Positions 1 to 9,636 of a stretch of 40,755 nucleotides of DNA are shown here, in pieces. Location of the stretch: the NCBI GenBank assembly GCA_023375785.1, contig SZWC01001563.1:64325-105079 (forward strand), written 5' to 3'. A program made the translations under genes and the position numbers. Numbering within the stretch: position 1 is the first letter of the stretch; every line of letters starts with the position of its first letter. Origin of the DNA: Penium margaritaceum. Lineage: Eukaryota; Streptophyta; Zygnematophyceae; Desmidiales; Peniaceae. The notes under the pieces are model-generated. The model saw nothing but the letters and a program-made list of their open reading frames with translations. It searched no databases and was not told the DNA's origin.

Positions 1-1173
1 CGACTCCGCTTCTCCATCTCCACCGGAGCCATCGATGCACCCATTGGACAGATCGAGGCCCTGCCTATCCAGGTAGCCAACGTGCATGCACCACATACCG
101 TGCAGGTATGTGCCGTCCGCACATATGACATGCTCCTGGCAGCCGACTGGCTCGCGCCGCGCCAGGCGGATATATTGCTCGGAGCGGGCATTCTTAGTCT
201 CATTTCTGCAGCCGGTATTCAATCGTTCACCCCGCTCTTCACTTCGGCTCGACCACTCTCCGTCCTTCCCCCTATGGTCCTCACGCCGCCCACTTCTGGC
301 ACCCAGTTCACCCGTCATGTTACGCGCAATTCCAACAACACCCGCGGAACAGCATCCACCATGGCTCGCCCTTCTGGCACGGGGTCCGCGCCCTCGACCG
401 GGGGGGGTGAGCGTGCCACGAGACGGACCTTTCAACGACAATCCACGGGCCGTGTTTCAACGAGTGCAAGACGATCCGCGTCACCAGCGGTAGCGGCATC
501 GGGTGCAACCACAGGAGCACCTCCAGTATCAGGCCCGTCCGCGGCAAGAGTAGCATCACCTGGAGCCCCTCTGGGCCTTACTCCTGCGGCAACAGCAGGA
601 GCGGCGACATCTGAGGCCTCGCCGGCACCAGGCCCTCCCACGGCACCAGAAGCCTCAGCGGCATTCGAAGCAGCAACACTACCCGGACTTCCGGCAACAG
701 GCCATTCCGCGGCACCAAATGAGACAGCATCTCCTGGGGCACCCCCGGCACCAATCCTTACCGCAGCAATGGCAGCATCGCCCAGTACGCCTCCGCCATC
801 TGGTCCGATTGCATCCCCGGTGGTGATGACAGTTGCGGGAGCACCGCCACCGTCCGGTCCATTTGCACCAACCGCGCATTCCTCCTCTCCACCGGTCTCA
901 CACGGAACCCTACGCCCCTTACTCAGCGCCGGCACAATCATGGAGGGCGCGCGGACGCGTCTGGAGGAAAGCTCTGGGGACAGTGGAGATCATCCCAAGA
1001 CTGATTACCTGCTGGACGTGGTGAGCAGCGTGATCATCCACCTACTCAACGAACTCCTGGAGGCAGTCCGCGCGAACCTGGGGGACTCCTTCTTCAACCC
1101 CGCCTGGCAGGTAGCGCTGAAGGGCGCGGCCAAGGCTGCCCTCGCTTTAGGGTCGCAGGCACGACAGGTATAG
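1..1173 (+). CDS. Retropepsin-like domain end plus Ala/Pro/Ser-rich linker of a gypsy-like polyprotein (5' partial)
   Basis: The frame is open from base 1, so the true start lies upstream; GTG at 82 is not a convincing start. Residues about 20-60 of the visible frame read like the second half of a retropepsin-like protease: a beta-rich stretch, then YDMLLAADWL, which corresponds to the YDxLLGxDWL motif of retrotransposon proteases. The catalytic D-S/T-G would lie before the window. From about residue 90 the protein becomes Ala/Pro/Gly/Ser/Thr-rich low complexity, then a short helical C-terminal part. The frame stops at TAG 1171-1173, and the next codon continues the same frame into the integrase part. 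This suggests one polyprotein broken, or regulated, by a single stop. The protease assignment is moderate; the link to the downstream frame is directly visible. Confidence 0.55.
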   Translation, partial: RLRFSISTGAIDAPIGQIEALPIQVANVHAPHTVQVCAVRTYDMLLAADWLAPRQADILLGAGILSLISAAGIQSFTPLFTSARPLSVLPPMVLTPPTSGTQFTRHVTRNSNNTRGTASTMARPSGTGSAPSTGGGERATRRTFQRQSTGRVSTSARRSASPAVAASGATTGAPPVSGPSAARVASPGAPLGLTPAATAGAATSEASPAPGPPTAPEASAAFEAATLPGLPATGHSAAPNETASPGAPPAPILTAAMAASPSTPPPSGPIASPVVMTVAGAPPPSGPFAPTAHSSSPPVSHGTLRPLLSAGTIMEGARTRLEESSGDSGDHPKTDYLLDVVSSVIIHLLNELLEAVRANLGDSFFNPAWQVALKGAAKAALALGSQARQV

Positions 1174-4100
1174 TTGCTGGAAACGGTGGGGGCCGAGCGT
1201 CTCCTCTTGGTGCTCCGCGACCTCCTCAACCTTCGTCCAGCGCAGGCCATGGCGGGTGTGGCAACGCTCCTGGAGACGGTACATCCTGACCGCAATGTGG
1301 ATGCCGCCCGCGAATGGTGGCTCCTGGTCCGCCGTGACCAAACCGCGGATCCCACACGCCGCTATGTGCATCTGCTTCAGGAGCGTGCCCGGGCACTCAC
1401 GATATACCACGCCGCCCGCATGCCGGCAGGAACAATGGCAGCACCGGATCGCAAGGCAACAGCGGAACTCTGGAGGTGGGGCTACCTATTTGGGCTAACC
1501 TCCCGCAGGTGGGGATTGCAGTACACAACAGTTGAGCTGGCAGCCTTCTCCGCGGCAGAGCAGCAGCATGAGCATTGGTTCACCGCCATCGCCAACGCCT
1601 GGCGGCTGACTCAAGACAATGCCACGCGCCAGCGGGCCGTGACGGAGGTAGCGGAAGGGTTATGGAAATCCCTTCAGGGAACTCGCACAGCCCTAACAGA
1701 AGAAGCAGTACGTCACTGGGCCCGTGAAGTAGTCAACGTGTGCCGCGAGGAAAAAAACCGCATCCACAGTGAAACCGAAGAGGCGCAAGAGTATCTCCGC
1801 GACTCCTCAGAGCTCACAAGCATGAGGGAGCGACTACGGGTACTTTGGCAGAAGATGGCGGAAGAACGGAGGCGGAAGGAAGAAGCTGCAGTGGAACAAA
1901 AGGCGGCGCAGGAGGTAGAAGCTGTGATAGAAGCAGTAGTTGTAGCCGCGGAACGCGACGTAGGAATGGACTTAACAGGACAAGAGGCGAAAACCGCTCC
2001 GGAGGAAGAGGTAGCAGACGCAGGAGAGGCGGTAACCGCGGCACAACAAGCAGCAGAGGCACAGACAGCAGAGCGGCAGAAGGAGGCACAAGGGGAAAGC
2101 AGGAATCAAGATCAGGACGTGCTCGCCAAAGCGGCGGTGGCCAGAGGAGGAGCGCGGAAGAACACCCCACAACTGACTCTGTCCCCGGCTCTACTCGACA
2201 GAAGAGCCAAACTACAGCATGCCGCCAGAAGAGCTACAGCATTCGCGGCTTCCCGGGGGCAGGCGGTCCCAGCTCACGCGGCGCCAATCAGCCGGGAGGC
2301 TGAGCCGCAAAAGGATTCCGCCACAAAGAAACAGACACCGTCCGCGGAGACCACACCAACATCGCACCGCAAGGAAAAAGGGAAGCGGGCCATTGAGGAC
2401 AGCTCCACAACCATCACCCCCGCCAAGCGCAGTAAACAAACCCGCCCCACCCCAGGAATGGGTCAGCCCGTCGACTTGGAACAGCTCGTGCAGGTTCAGC
2501 GGAGCGTCGCTCAGGCAATGGAGCTACTCCTGGAAGTGTCCCGCAACGTACCATTGCCGGCTGGATCAGTCTCGGCGCAACTTCAACCCCTCCTGGGGGG
2601 CGCGGGTGCCACACCACAACACAAGCAGGGGATTGAAGAGGGTGCCGCGATGACAACGGTGAAGCGGAAGGCAGGAGGGGTAGTGATCTCCGAACTCAGC
2701 GAGTCACCATCACCTGATGAAGATCAACCCATCATGAAGGGACGAGGCCTGCTGCGACTCCCCGAAGCAGCCTCAGAACAGAAGGCAAAACCAGAGGCAG
2801 GAGAGGTCCGCGGAGCACGAGGCCGGCGGTTTGGAGCGGTGCCAGAAACAACGCTGCGAAGCCAGTGGGATGAAGGGGAAATCCGCGCGGTAGGGATCCT
2901 GCGCATCTTCCCCGCCCCGGACAGCTGGGACAGGGAGCCCCCCGTCTATGACGAGAAAAACCAACGGCGTCTGCAGACGATGAAGGAAAAACAAGACGCG
3001 AGGCGGGCCCAGGGGCTGCCAGCGTTGGAAAAGGAAAAGAAGAAGAAGAAGGGAGAAGCCTCCGCGGGAAAGGTGGTGAAGGAGAAGCCCGCCGAGACGC
3101 AGGACTGGAGGATCTGGCAAGCCGCGCACATCCTGCTTCGCGCCACAACCAGGGAACAACAGAAGGAGGAGGCGGACAAGGTGTATAAGGACCTGGGGGC
3201 GCGGATGGGGGTGGAATATAACAGGAGGAAGAAAGACGATCTCGCCCATACCTGCAAACACTATGCGTGGGAAGGTGGCCGCCTGTGGCGAACCAAGCCA
3301 CAGGTCCTCTGGGTGCCCCCTCCCACCTTGCAACGCGCGGTGGTCGAGGCATACCATCAACACCACCACACTGGCGTCCAGGCACTCAAGGAGCGTCTCA
3401 CCCCCATCCTGCATATACCAAACCTCCTGGCAATGGTGAAAGACGTGGTGCAACACTGTGCTCCATGTGAACGCCACCGCAAAATAACGCCGCGGGACAT
3501 GCCGCGCTTCCTACCTTCTCCCATCGGCGAGCCGTTAGACCGCATCATCATCGACTTCCACGGACCTCGCCCTCGCCGCGCCCAAGGAGAGCGGTACTGG
3601 ATTGCAGCGGTGGATCATTTCACCAAGTACATGTGGGTCCGGGCTGTTCCCGACAAATCCTCGGAGCGCGCGGCACGCTTCATCAGGGAAGAGGTGTTCT
3701 ACAAGTTCGGAGGATGTCGCGTGGTGCACAGTGACAACGGCACTGAATTTGCAGGAGCGTTCCGTGAGGAACTCGCGGAATGGGGAGTGCAGCATGTGTA
3801 TTCTAGATGGTACCGACCCCAATCCCAGGGCCAGGTCGAGCGGCTACACGAGATCTTGGAGCGAGCAGTGGCCACCGCGGAGGCCACAGACTGGGGGGAG
3901 ACCCTCAAGAAGACTGCTCACTTCATCAACATCACCCCTAGCCGCGCCTCCACATTTTCGCCACACGCCCTTCTCTTTGGGCAGCCTCCGCGCGTGGCAC
4001 TTGGCATGCCGCAGCCTCCACTACTGCTGCCACTGGACCCCGAGCAGCAGCAAGAAGGAGGCTCAGAGAAGGAGCGAGAGCTGGCAAGGGACAAAGAAGT

Positions 4101-6147
4101 GCAGGAATGGTACCGATTGCAATGCCAGAAAACCACCATGGTGAGGGCAGAGGCACGTCTCAAGGCATCGGTTTCAGCTTGGTGCGGATGTGATGTTGCC
4201 AACCGACGCCTCAACCATGGGGCGATTGAGGAAGGGAACCTGGTCTACCTCCGCCCCTTCCCCGGTGTAGGGCGTGAACCAGAAGAGGCGCGGCAGGTGT
4301 ATCGCGTGGCCGCAGTGGACGCGGGACGAGTGTGGTTGGAAGGGCCAGATGGGTTCAGTGAGCGGAGCTATCCTGCAACAGAGTTCGTTCTGCTACCCCC
4401 GGCCTGGCAGACGCACATACCCGGCACAGGTGGAGAACTCCCTCCACTCGAGGCGCGCACGGGATCAAGGGGATGGCGCGCGGAGGAGGTGCTGGAACAA
4501 TGCGAGACCCAGGTGTCGGAGCAGGAGGAAGTGTGGAGCCAGAAACCTCCGGAGGAACCAACGGACGGCTCTGATGTACAAGAGGACTCCGCAGAAGAAA
4601 GACGCGCGGTGCACGAGCAGCAGGAGCAACAGAAGCCGCAGGGACAACAGAAGCAACCAGAACAGCAGCAGTCTAGATCACAACAGACGGACAGCAGAGA
4701 GATAACCCCACAAGGAGTTGCTGATGCTCCGCGGAAGAACGTCCCTATGAGCCCCCGTGCCCTGGCTGCCTATACGGGGCCCTGCGCTGTCTGCGGGGAG
4801 AACCTGCCCGAGGAGAAGCTCCTGAAAGTCATCTGCCGCGTCTGTAACCAACCCGTGCATCAGGGGTTGGCCAAGAGCTGTATTGGTTGGAACCGCACCT
4901 GCCTGCGGTGCATGAGTGAAGACCAAGGGGAAGAAGCGGAGCAGAAAGAGAAAGATGGCGAAGCCGGCCCAGGTTCTGGCAGCACAGCCGGCCCAGGCTC
5001 TGAGGGAGGAGAGGCGCAAGGAGGATGGGACCCTGATGAGGAAAAGGAGGAGGAGGAGGATGCAGCAGGGAAGCGGCAAGGGCCACGCACAGTGACGGGA
5101 GCCACCATGCGGCACTGGCAAGAGGCAGGTCGGGTGGCAGCGGCGGAGGAGGCCCAGAAGGAGAAGACACGCCAGACGTGTGCACAATGTGGGCACCGCT
5201 GGGGCAGACGGGTGCAGGACTGTGAGGGATGCCACCGAAGAATATGGGACGAATGCCTGGAGCAGCCGCGGAATGCGAAAAGGGAACGGAGCGGGCCAAG
5301 GAAGTGCCGGAGGTGCCGCCAAGAAATCGAACGAGAACTCGGGATCCGGAAGCCGACGCGGGTCACCGCAGAAGGAGAGGAGGTCGACTCGGAGGATGAG
5401 AATGAACAGGACCTGCCCGCACCTACCGTAGAAAACTGCCCCACATGCATAAAGGCTGTCCGCACAGGGGAACGCTGCACCAATTGTGGACAAATGGCTC
5501 ATCAAAGCTGCTTGGTGACGGGCAGCTCGATATGGGCCGGACAATGCCAGAGGTGTGTGGGAGCGAAAATCGTGGAAGCAGGGGCCTCACTATCCTACGC
5601 TACTGACACTCTGGCCCCACTCTGCGAAGGATGTGAAACAGAGCTAACCGAGTTCGGCAAACCCTGCGGCATGTGTCGAACCATGTGCCACCTGCGGTGT
5701 GGCAAACGCGGGAAGGAGGGCATCTGGACCTGTAGCAACTGCCGCAGCAAGCCGCGGAGGATGAAGTGGAAGTTCTCCAACAAGCGCCTCTGTACAGGAG
5801 ACAACTGCCTTGGCCGGCTTGAGGGGACAGTCTACCGATGCGAACACTGCGGTGACCTGGCACATGAATCCTGCGTCAAGGAGGTAGGACGGAGCAGCGA
5901 AGGCAAGCGGATCTACCGATGCTCAAGCTGCCAAAAATATGAGCGCGTGCCACACTGCTCCTCTTGCAAGCACTTGGTCACTGCGCCCACAATCGGAGCG
6001 CGGTGTGAGGGATGCCGGCTATTCGTCCATGATGAATGCGCGGTGAAGCTCAAGCGGAGGGGAGGAGCGCTGGAGAGATACTGCAGGCCGTGCCAGGAGC
6101 GGGGTCGCCGCAAGCCCCACAAGTGCTTCACGCAAAAGACACGCTGA
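1174..6147 (+). CDS. Ty3/gypsy-type integrase fused to six tandem PHD-like zinc fingers (pol-like polyprotein)
   Basis: This 1657-residue frame follows the TAG at 1171 without a start codon of its own; the first ATG is at 1249. Residues 1-700 are charged, Ala/Glu/Gln-rich and partly coiled coil (about 200-300). An HHCC integrase zinc finger lies near 725-770 (HQHHHTG, then CAPCERH). The catalytic core follows, with D in IIIDFHG (about 792), D in VHSDNGTEF (about 854) and E in GQVERLHE (about 889); I count 34 residues between the last two. An SH3-like integrase C-terminal region is near 1022-1075. Six Cys-rich modules start near residues 1204, 1336, 1422, 1484, 1540 and 1595. Most have the C4-H-C3 PHD spacing; the second has Trp in place of His. 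No YxDD reverse transcriptase or RNase H is visible. It could be an LTR-element pol of unusual order, a non-autonomous element, a Ginger-like transposase or a domesticated integrase. The integrase call is firm. Confidence 0.85.
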   Translation: MLETVGAERLLLVLRDLLNLRPAQAMAGVATLLETVHPDRNVDAAREWWLLVRRDQTADPTRRYVHLLQERARALTIYHAARMPAGTMAAPDRKATAELWRWGYLFGLTSRRWGLQYTTVELAAFSAAEQQHEHWFTAIANAWRLTQDNATRQRAVTEVAEGLWKSLQGTRTALTEEAVRHWAREVVNVCREEKNRIHSETEEAQEYLRDSSELTSMRERLRVLWQKMAEERRRKEEAAVEQKAAQEVEAVIEAVVVAAERDVGMDLTGQEAKTAPEEEVADAGEAVTAAQQAAEAQTAERQKEAQGESRNQDQDVLAKAAVARGGARKNTPQLTLSPALLDRRAKLQHAARRATAFAASRGQAVPAHAAPISREAEPQKDSATKKQTPSAETTPTSHRKEKGKRAIEDSSTTITPAKRSKQTRPTPGMGQPVDLEQLVQVQRSVAQAMELLLEVSRNVPLPAGSVSAQLQPLLGGAGATPQHKQGIEEGAAMTTVKRKAGGVVISELSESPSPDEDQPIMKGRGLLRLPEAASEQKAKPEAGEVRGARGRRFGAVPETTLRSQWDEGEIRAVGILRIFPAPDSWDREPPVYDEKNQRRLQTMKEKQDARRAQGLPALEKEKKKKKGEASAGKVVKEKPAETQDWRIWQAAHILLRATTREQQKEEADKVYKDLGARMGVEYNRRKKDDLAHTCKHYAWEGGRLWRTKPQVLWVPPPTLQRAVVEAYHQHHHTGVQALKERLTPILHIPNLLAMVKDVVQHCAPCERHRKITPRDMPRFLPSPIGEPLDRIIIDFHGPRPRRAQGERYWIAAVDHFTKYMWVRAVPDKSSERAARFIREEVFYKFGGCRVVHSDNGTEFAGAFREELAEWGVQHVYSRWYRPQSQGQVERLHEILERAVATAEATDWGETLKKTAHFINITPSRASTFSPHALLFGQPPRVALGMPQPPLLLPLDPEQQQEGGSEKERELARDKEVQEWYRLQCQKTTMVRAEARLKASVSAWCGCDVANRRLNHGAIEEGNLVYLRPFPGVGREPEEARQVYRVAAVDAGRVWLEGPDGFSERSYPATEFVLLPPAWQTHIPGTGGELPPLEARTGSRGWRAEEVLEQCETQVSEQEEVWSQKPPEEPTDGSDVQEDSAEERRAVHEQQEQQKPQGQQKQPEQQQSRSQQTDSREITPQGVADAPRKNVPMSPRALAAYTGPCAVCGENLPEEKLLKVICRVCNQPVHQGLAKSCIGWNRTCLRCMSEDQGEEAEQKEKDGEAGPGSGSTAGPGSEGGEAQGGWDPDEEKEEEEDAAGKRQGPRTVTGATMRHWQEAGRVAAAEEAQKEKTRQTCAQCGHRWGRRVQDCEGCHRRIWDECLEQPRNAKRERSGPRKCRRCRQEIERELGIRKPTRVTAEGEEVDSEDENEQDLPAPTVENCPTCIKAVRTGERCTNCGQMAHQSCLVTGSSIWAGQCQRCVGAKIVEAGASLSYATDTLAPLCEGCETELTEFGKPCGMCRTMCHLRCGKRGKEGIWTCSNCRSKPRRMKWKFSNKRLCTGDNCLGRLEGTVYRCEHCGDLAHESCVKEVGRSSEGKRIYRCSSCQKYERVPHCSSCKHLVTAPTIGARCEGCRLFVHDECAVKLKRRGGALERYCRPCQERGRRKPHKCFTQKTR

Positions 6148-7411
6148 GAGACTCTGGGACAGAGTCTCGAAAACGGGGGGGGGGTTGGGGGCATCAGTGT
6201 CACACACAATCCTGCCGCAGCTCCGCGGAAGAAGCAATCGGCGGAACAGGAATCAGGGAGGCAAAGGATCCGCGCACGGTATGCTGGCTCCCGCGGATGC
6301 GGTTGAGCGAGGGGTAGGCGCGGATCCGGGAAAGCAGGAGGCAAGGCACCAGTGGAAGGGTCGCCGTAGACGAATGTTCGTTTGCACCGGTTCCTCTCGG
6401 CCAAAGAATTGGTGGCTAGGTGGGAAGCAGTGAAGGGAGATGCCGCGGTGCGAAGGAAACAGGGACAAGCCGAAGCATGATCCGCGGCCACTGACGAAGC
6501 GCTGGCCGAACTGCGGAGGAATTAAGCAATCAGAGGAGAAACGACCAATCAACACAAGCGACTAAGCATCAATTACGGAGGAACCTCGGGAGACGCACCA
6601 CAGAAGACGAAGATTCAAGGAAGAACACGAAGAACCGCGTGTACGAACCGCGGTTGAAGAAAGTGACCAGTAGAATAGACACCGTGTGGGACGAGACCCG
6701 CGGTGCGTAGCCGCACCGCGTGGAGTCTGAGTAGGAGTAGGAGGATGTGAGAGGGATGAGACCGTCGGCGTGTAGACACGCCGCGCGGAGTCCCAAGTAG
6801 AAAAGGGGCCTTACTAGCGGTAGAAAGATCGTAACTCAGACTTGCTTGTCTGACAGAGCATTCCGTGTACTCCGCCATCAGCTCTATCAAAGTCATTGAC
6901 CTACTCACATTTTGGAGTTCCGCCCATTGCCCTCTTGCCTCCAGTAAACTCTTGGAGTCCAGTCTGCGTACTATGGGAATAGGCGCGTAAAGAACCAAAA
7001 GTCCGATTGAGGTGGGCTGCCGGCGGTGTCCCTTGCTTACACACGTCCGCGAAACTGGGTTCTGCGGAGAGGAGTCGGACGCCACGAGGTGGTGGACTCC
7101 CGTGTGGGGAGAAGTGGAACGCAGAGCGTCATTCATCGGTGAGGTACTTACGCAGGTGTGAAACTGTGATCCACGACATAGCTAATAATTGGGATCTTCC
7201 TTTGTGGATTGTTGCATTCCAGTAGTCCGCGGTGAGATACTTATCATAGGGTGCAGCCGCAGTAGTCCATGACTTGGGGTCCGCGGAGTGACCTCTAGAC
7301 ATAGGGTGATAGCCGCACCTTGCTGAGTATCTGTAGTCAACTCATAGTAGTAGAAAGAGCAATCCGCGGGGTCCCGAGAAGAGTTCCCATCCGCGGAAAG
7401 ATCAAGGGAGC
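6148..7411 (+). other. Noncoding 3' tail or LTR of the integrase-PHD element
   Basis: There is no convincing coding sequence. The stretch keeps the GC-rich style of the upstream frame and holds about ten CCGCGG sites (for example 6222, 6292, 6444, 6481, 6648, 6699, 7227, 7277, 7365, 7390). It begins with a G-run near 6175-6184 that could be part of a polypurine tract. It contains repeated short units: CATAGGGTG followed by AGCCGCA occurs near 7245 and again near 7300. Part of it is probably the 3' LTR or 3' UTR of the element, but no second copy is in the window to define the ends. It stops where hAT coding similarity begins. Confidence 0.45.
6699..6783. repeat. Two related perfect hairpins with TAGC/TAGA loops
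   Basis: CGCGGTGCG (6699-6707) pairs with CGCACCGCG (6712-6720) around a TAGC loop. CGGCGTG (6766-6772) pairs with CACGCCG (6777-6783) around a TAGA loop. The surrounding sequence is also similar: both units read GAGACC, hairpin, GGAGTC, AAGTAG or GAGTAG. They are therefore two diverged copies of a unit of about 67 bp. The stems are conserved as pairs while the bases differ, which suggests structure was kept or was recently palindromic. Confidence 0.7.
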
Positions 7412-7987
7412 GGCAAAATTGGGGGCATCAAGGAGTGGAAGAGATGGCCACGGCTTGGCCGCAAGCAGAACATTCTCCACAACTTCCGTGACTCACTTGT
7501 CAAGTTCCCCACCTTTGCACTTGTTGCTGCTGACTTGCTTGCAGTGCCAGCCACCAACGCTCCTAGCGAGCGCATGTTCAGTCTTGGGAGCCGTGTAGTC
7601 ACTGACATTAGTCATTCCCTCAGTGACATGATGGTGCAGGACGTTCTAACTCTGAAAACGTGGATCAATGATCCTTTCGTGGTTGACTTTCCTGTTTCCC
7701 CTGATGGTACAGTTTCTGTTGTACTGTAGGAGGTCAACAATGCAAATAAGGTGAAGCGTCGTGCAACACGCCGCCGTGCCGTGCGCAACCTGAGAACGCC
7801 GGCTTTGGCAGCTGCAGAGGGCAGCAGCAATGATGAGGAGGAGGTTTTTGAGAGTGGTGAAGTAGAGGAGGAGGACGACGACGATGACGACGACGACATC
7901 GAAGACAATGGAGAGGGAGACAAAGCCGCCGATGCCTTGCAGCAGTTCCGCCTTGGAGATGACGACGATGTTGTAGAAATGACTTAG
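7412..7987 (+). pseudogene. hAT-family transposase, C-terminal dimerisation region (fragment)
   Basis: The + frame from about 7412 reads through to TAG at 7727-7729, and the same frame continues to TAG at 7985-7987. The first part contains LAVPATNAPSERMFSLGSR. This matches the hAT C-terminal dimerisation motif (LaxPASSAxSERvFS), preceded by the usual aromatic/FPxxAxxAxxxL lead. After the internal TAG come a basic patch (KRRATRRRAVR) and a strongly acidic tail with a run of Asp. The N-terminal BED finger and the RNase H-like catalytic core are absent, so this is a 5'-truncated relic. It directly follows the integrase element's tail, so one element probably interrupted the other. The family call is secure; the exact left edge is uncertain. 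Confidence 0.8.
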
Positions 7988-8502
7988 ACTAGAAAGCTCC
8001 TTGTTTACTTCTGGAAACTGTGTGACACTTGTGATTCATCCTAGTTCTCTATTAAATTGTGGAAGTTGGACGGTGGGGTAGGGGGGGGGGGGAGGGGCGG
8101 GGTCACCATGGCCCCGCCACTCCGCCGCTATGAACACTTAGGATTGCCATGGTCCATTCTCTGTCCTCTACCTAGTCATTGTAAATGTACAAGTGCCATT
8201 TCTTCAATTCCATTTANATGCCTTGCAACAGTTCAGCCTTGGAGATGACGACGATGTTGTAGAAATGACTTAGACTAGAAAGCTCCTTGTTTACTTCTGG
8301 AAACTGTGTGACACTTGTGATTCATCCTAGTTCTCTATTAAATTGTGGAAGTTGGACGGTGGGGTAGGGGGGGGGGGGAGGGGCGGGGTCACCATGGCCC
8401 CGCCACTCCGCCGCTATGAACACTTAGGATTGCCATGGTCCATTCTCTGTCCTCTGCCTAGTCATTGTAAATGTACAAGTGCCATTTCTTCAATTCCATT
8501 TA
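7932..8502. repeat. Direct repeat flanking a 1-N gap (7932-8216 and 8218-8502)
   Basis: The 285 bp before the N at 8217 are repeated almost exactly in the 285 bp after it, with the boundary at the N itself. The repeat covers the hAT acidic tail and the 3' sequence, including a G-run and the hairpin GGCGGGG/CCCCGCC. The best explanation is two overlapping contigs joined without merging. The true sequence probably has one copy. Confidence 0.85.
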
Positions 8503-9104
8503 TTGTCTTTCCAATCTCTCCTACTTTGACTTACTGTTAATGTGTAATGGCTTTTCAATGATGCTGTTAATGAAAAAGGGTTATGGCATGCCTAAGGAAA
8601 AAAGAGGAAACCCTGTTGGTCAGTAGAACACTAGTGCTAGTGACATTAGGTCTTACAAGTGTTAAGAAAACGTACTTAACAAGCACATGACTGCCATAGA
8701 CATGAGCAGTAACCTGCCTTAACATACACATAGTGTGGGATGTGGACATAGAACCATGTCCAGACAACATCATGAAAAGGGTGTCCACAAATATGATATA
8801 TAACCTGCCACAGTATACACAGAGAAAAATCATGTCACAAGTTGTTGGTAACATGCCTTCCTACAAATGTACACCCAGGAAACCGCAAATCTCCATCTCT
8901 GTGACTTCCGGTTCTACAACCCCAGCGTTCTTGGTTCCACGTCATCCAACATTGCGAAACACATGGCTCCAGAACCGCGAGACGCAAGAACCACAGAAAT
9001 AGTCTGGGAACCGCGGTTTCGGTTTGGGAACCGCGGTCCCGGTTCTGACTTACGGATTGGCTCTCAAATCCGGTTCCCTCCCAAGAACCGCGAGTCTAGC
9101 CTGG
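8503..9104. other. Noncoding tail of the hAT relic with AACCGCG-motif cluster
   Basis: No open frame has recognisable content. From 8943 to 9097 the motif GAACCGCG or GGAACCGCGGT occurs several times (near 8972, 9008, 9025 and 9085), with related CCGGTTC segments. Such subterminal repeats are typical near hAT termini, so this may be the right end of that transposon. I cannot define a terminal inverted repeat because the left end is missing. The rest (8503-8940) is AT-richer and shows nothing I recognise. Confidence 0.35.
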
Positions 9105-9198
9105 TGTGCACCCTTATGTCCAGGTAGCCACTCGCGTTTATGACAGTCTCAAACTGCCATTTCCACAAGGGAAAATGTGTCCCCATGGATTTGGACAT
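9105..9198 (-). pseudogene. Copia gag N-terminal relic (LTR4 family)
   Basis: Read on the - strand from ATG at 9198, the frame gives GTHFPLWKWQFETVINASGY. This aligns with the start of the gag proteins of the other families here (DGTGFALWRWQFEV in LTR1, GIDFPLWRWQFEL in LTR3). The match stops at about 9105, where hAT-tail sequence begins, so the element body is truncated. It lies downstream, in - sense, of the primer site at 9637-9651, exactly where gag should start. Confidence 0.65.
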
Positions 9199-9636
9199 AC
9201 CCGCGTCAAGGCGGGCTTGAGTCGGATTTGTCATTTTTTGCAGTTGCTCGTCTTCTCTGCTTTGCTGCTACTCTGCTTTGTTGAGGCCGATGACGCTGAT
9301 GAGGTTGCTGACTGCGAACATTGTCAAAGGTGCAGTTGGTTCCAGTCCATACCCCTCCTAGTGATGTTCGCCTCAGGCGATGGTGCCGTCGTGAGGAAAA
9401 CTGACTTGGGGTCTTACCAACTTCTAGAGAGGTAGAGCTTTATCCTGTTGGGGCTCAAGAGTCTTGTCAAACATGGAAAAAGATATTCCAAACCCCCTAG
9501 TCTGCCACGTGTACGCACCCTACCTAAAGAAGCCAATGGAGCCAATGGAGTCTGATCTTTGTGTCCCTGTTGTACATGTGCGCCCTACACAACCATGCGC
9601 AAGTCCGTCTTGGAAGCGTGCCTTGGAACCAGAAGT

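Noticed and set aside
432-5544. Long antisense frames opposite the integrase-PHD frame (for example 4678-5544 -)
   Set aside because: They are Pro/Leu/Ser-rich shadows produced by GC-rich sense coding sequence. They have no domains, while the sense strand has clear motifs.
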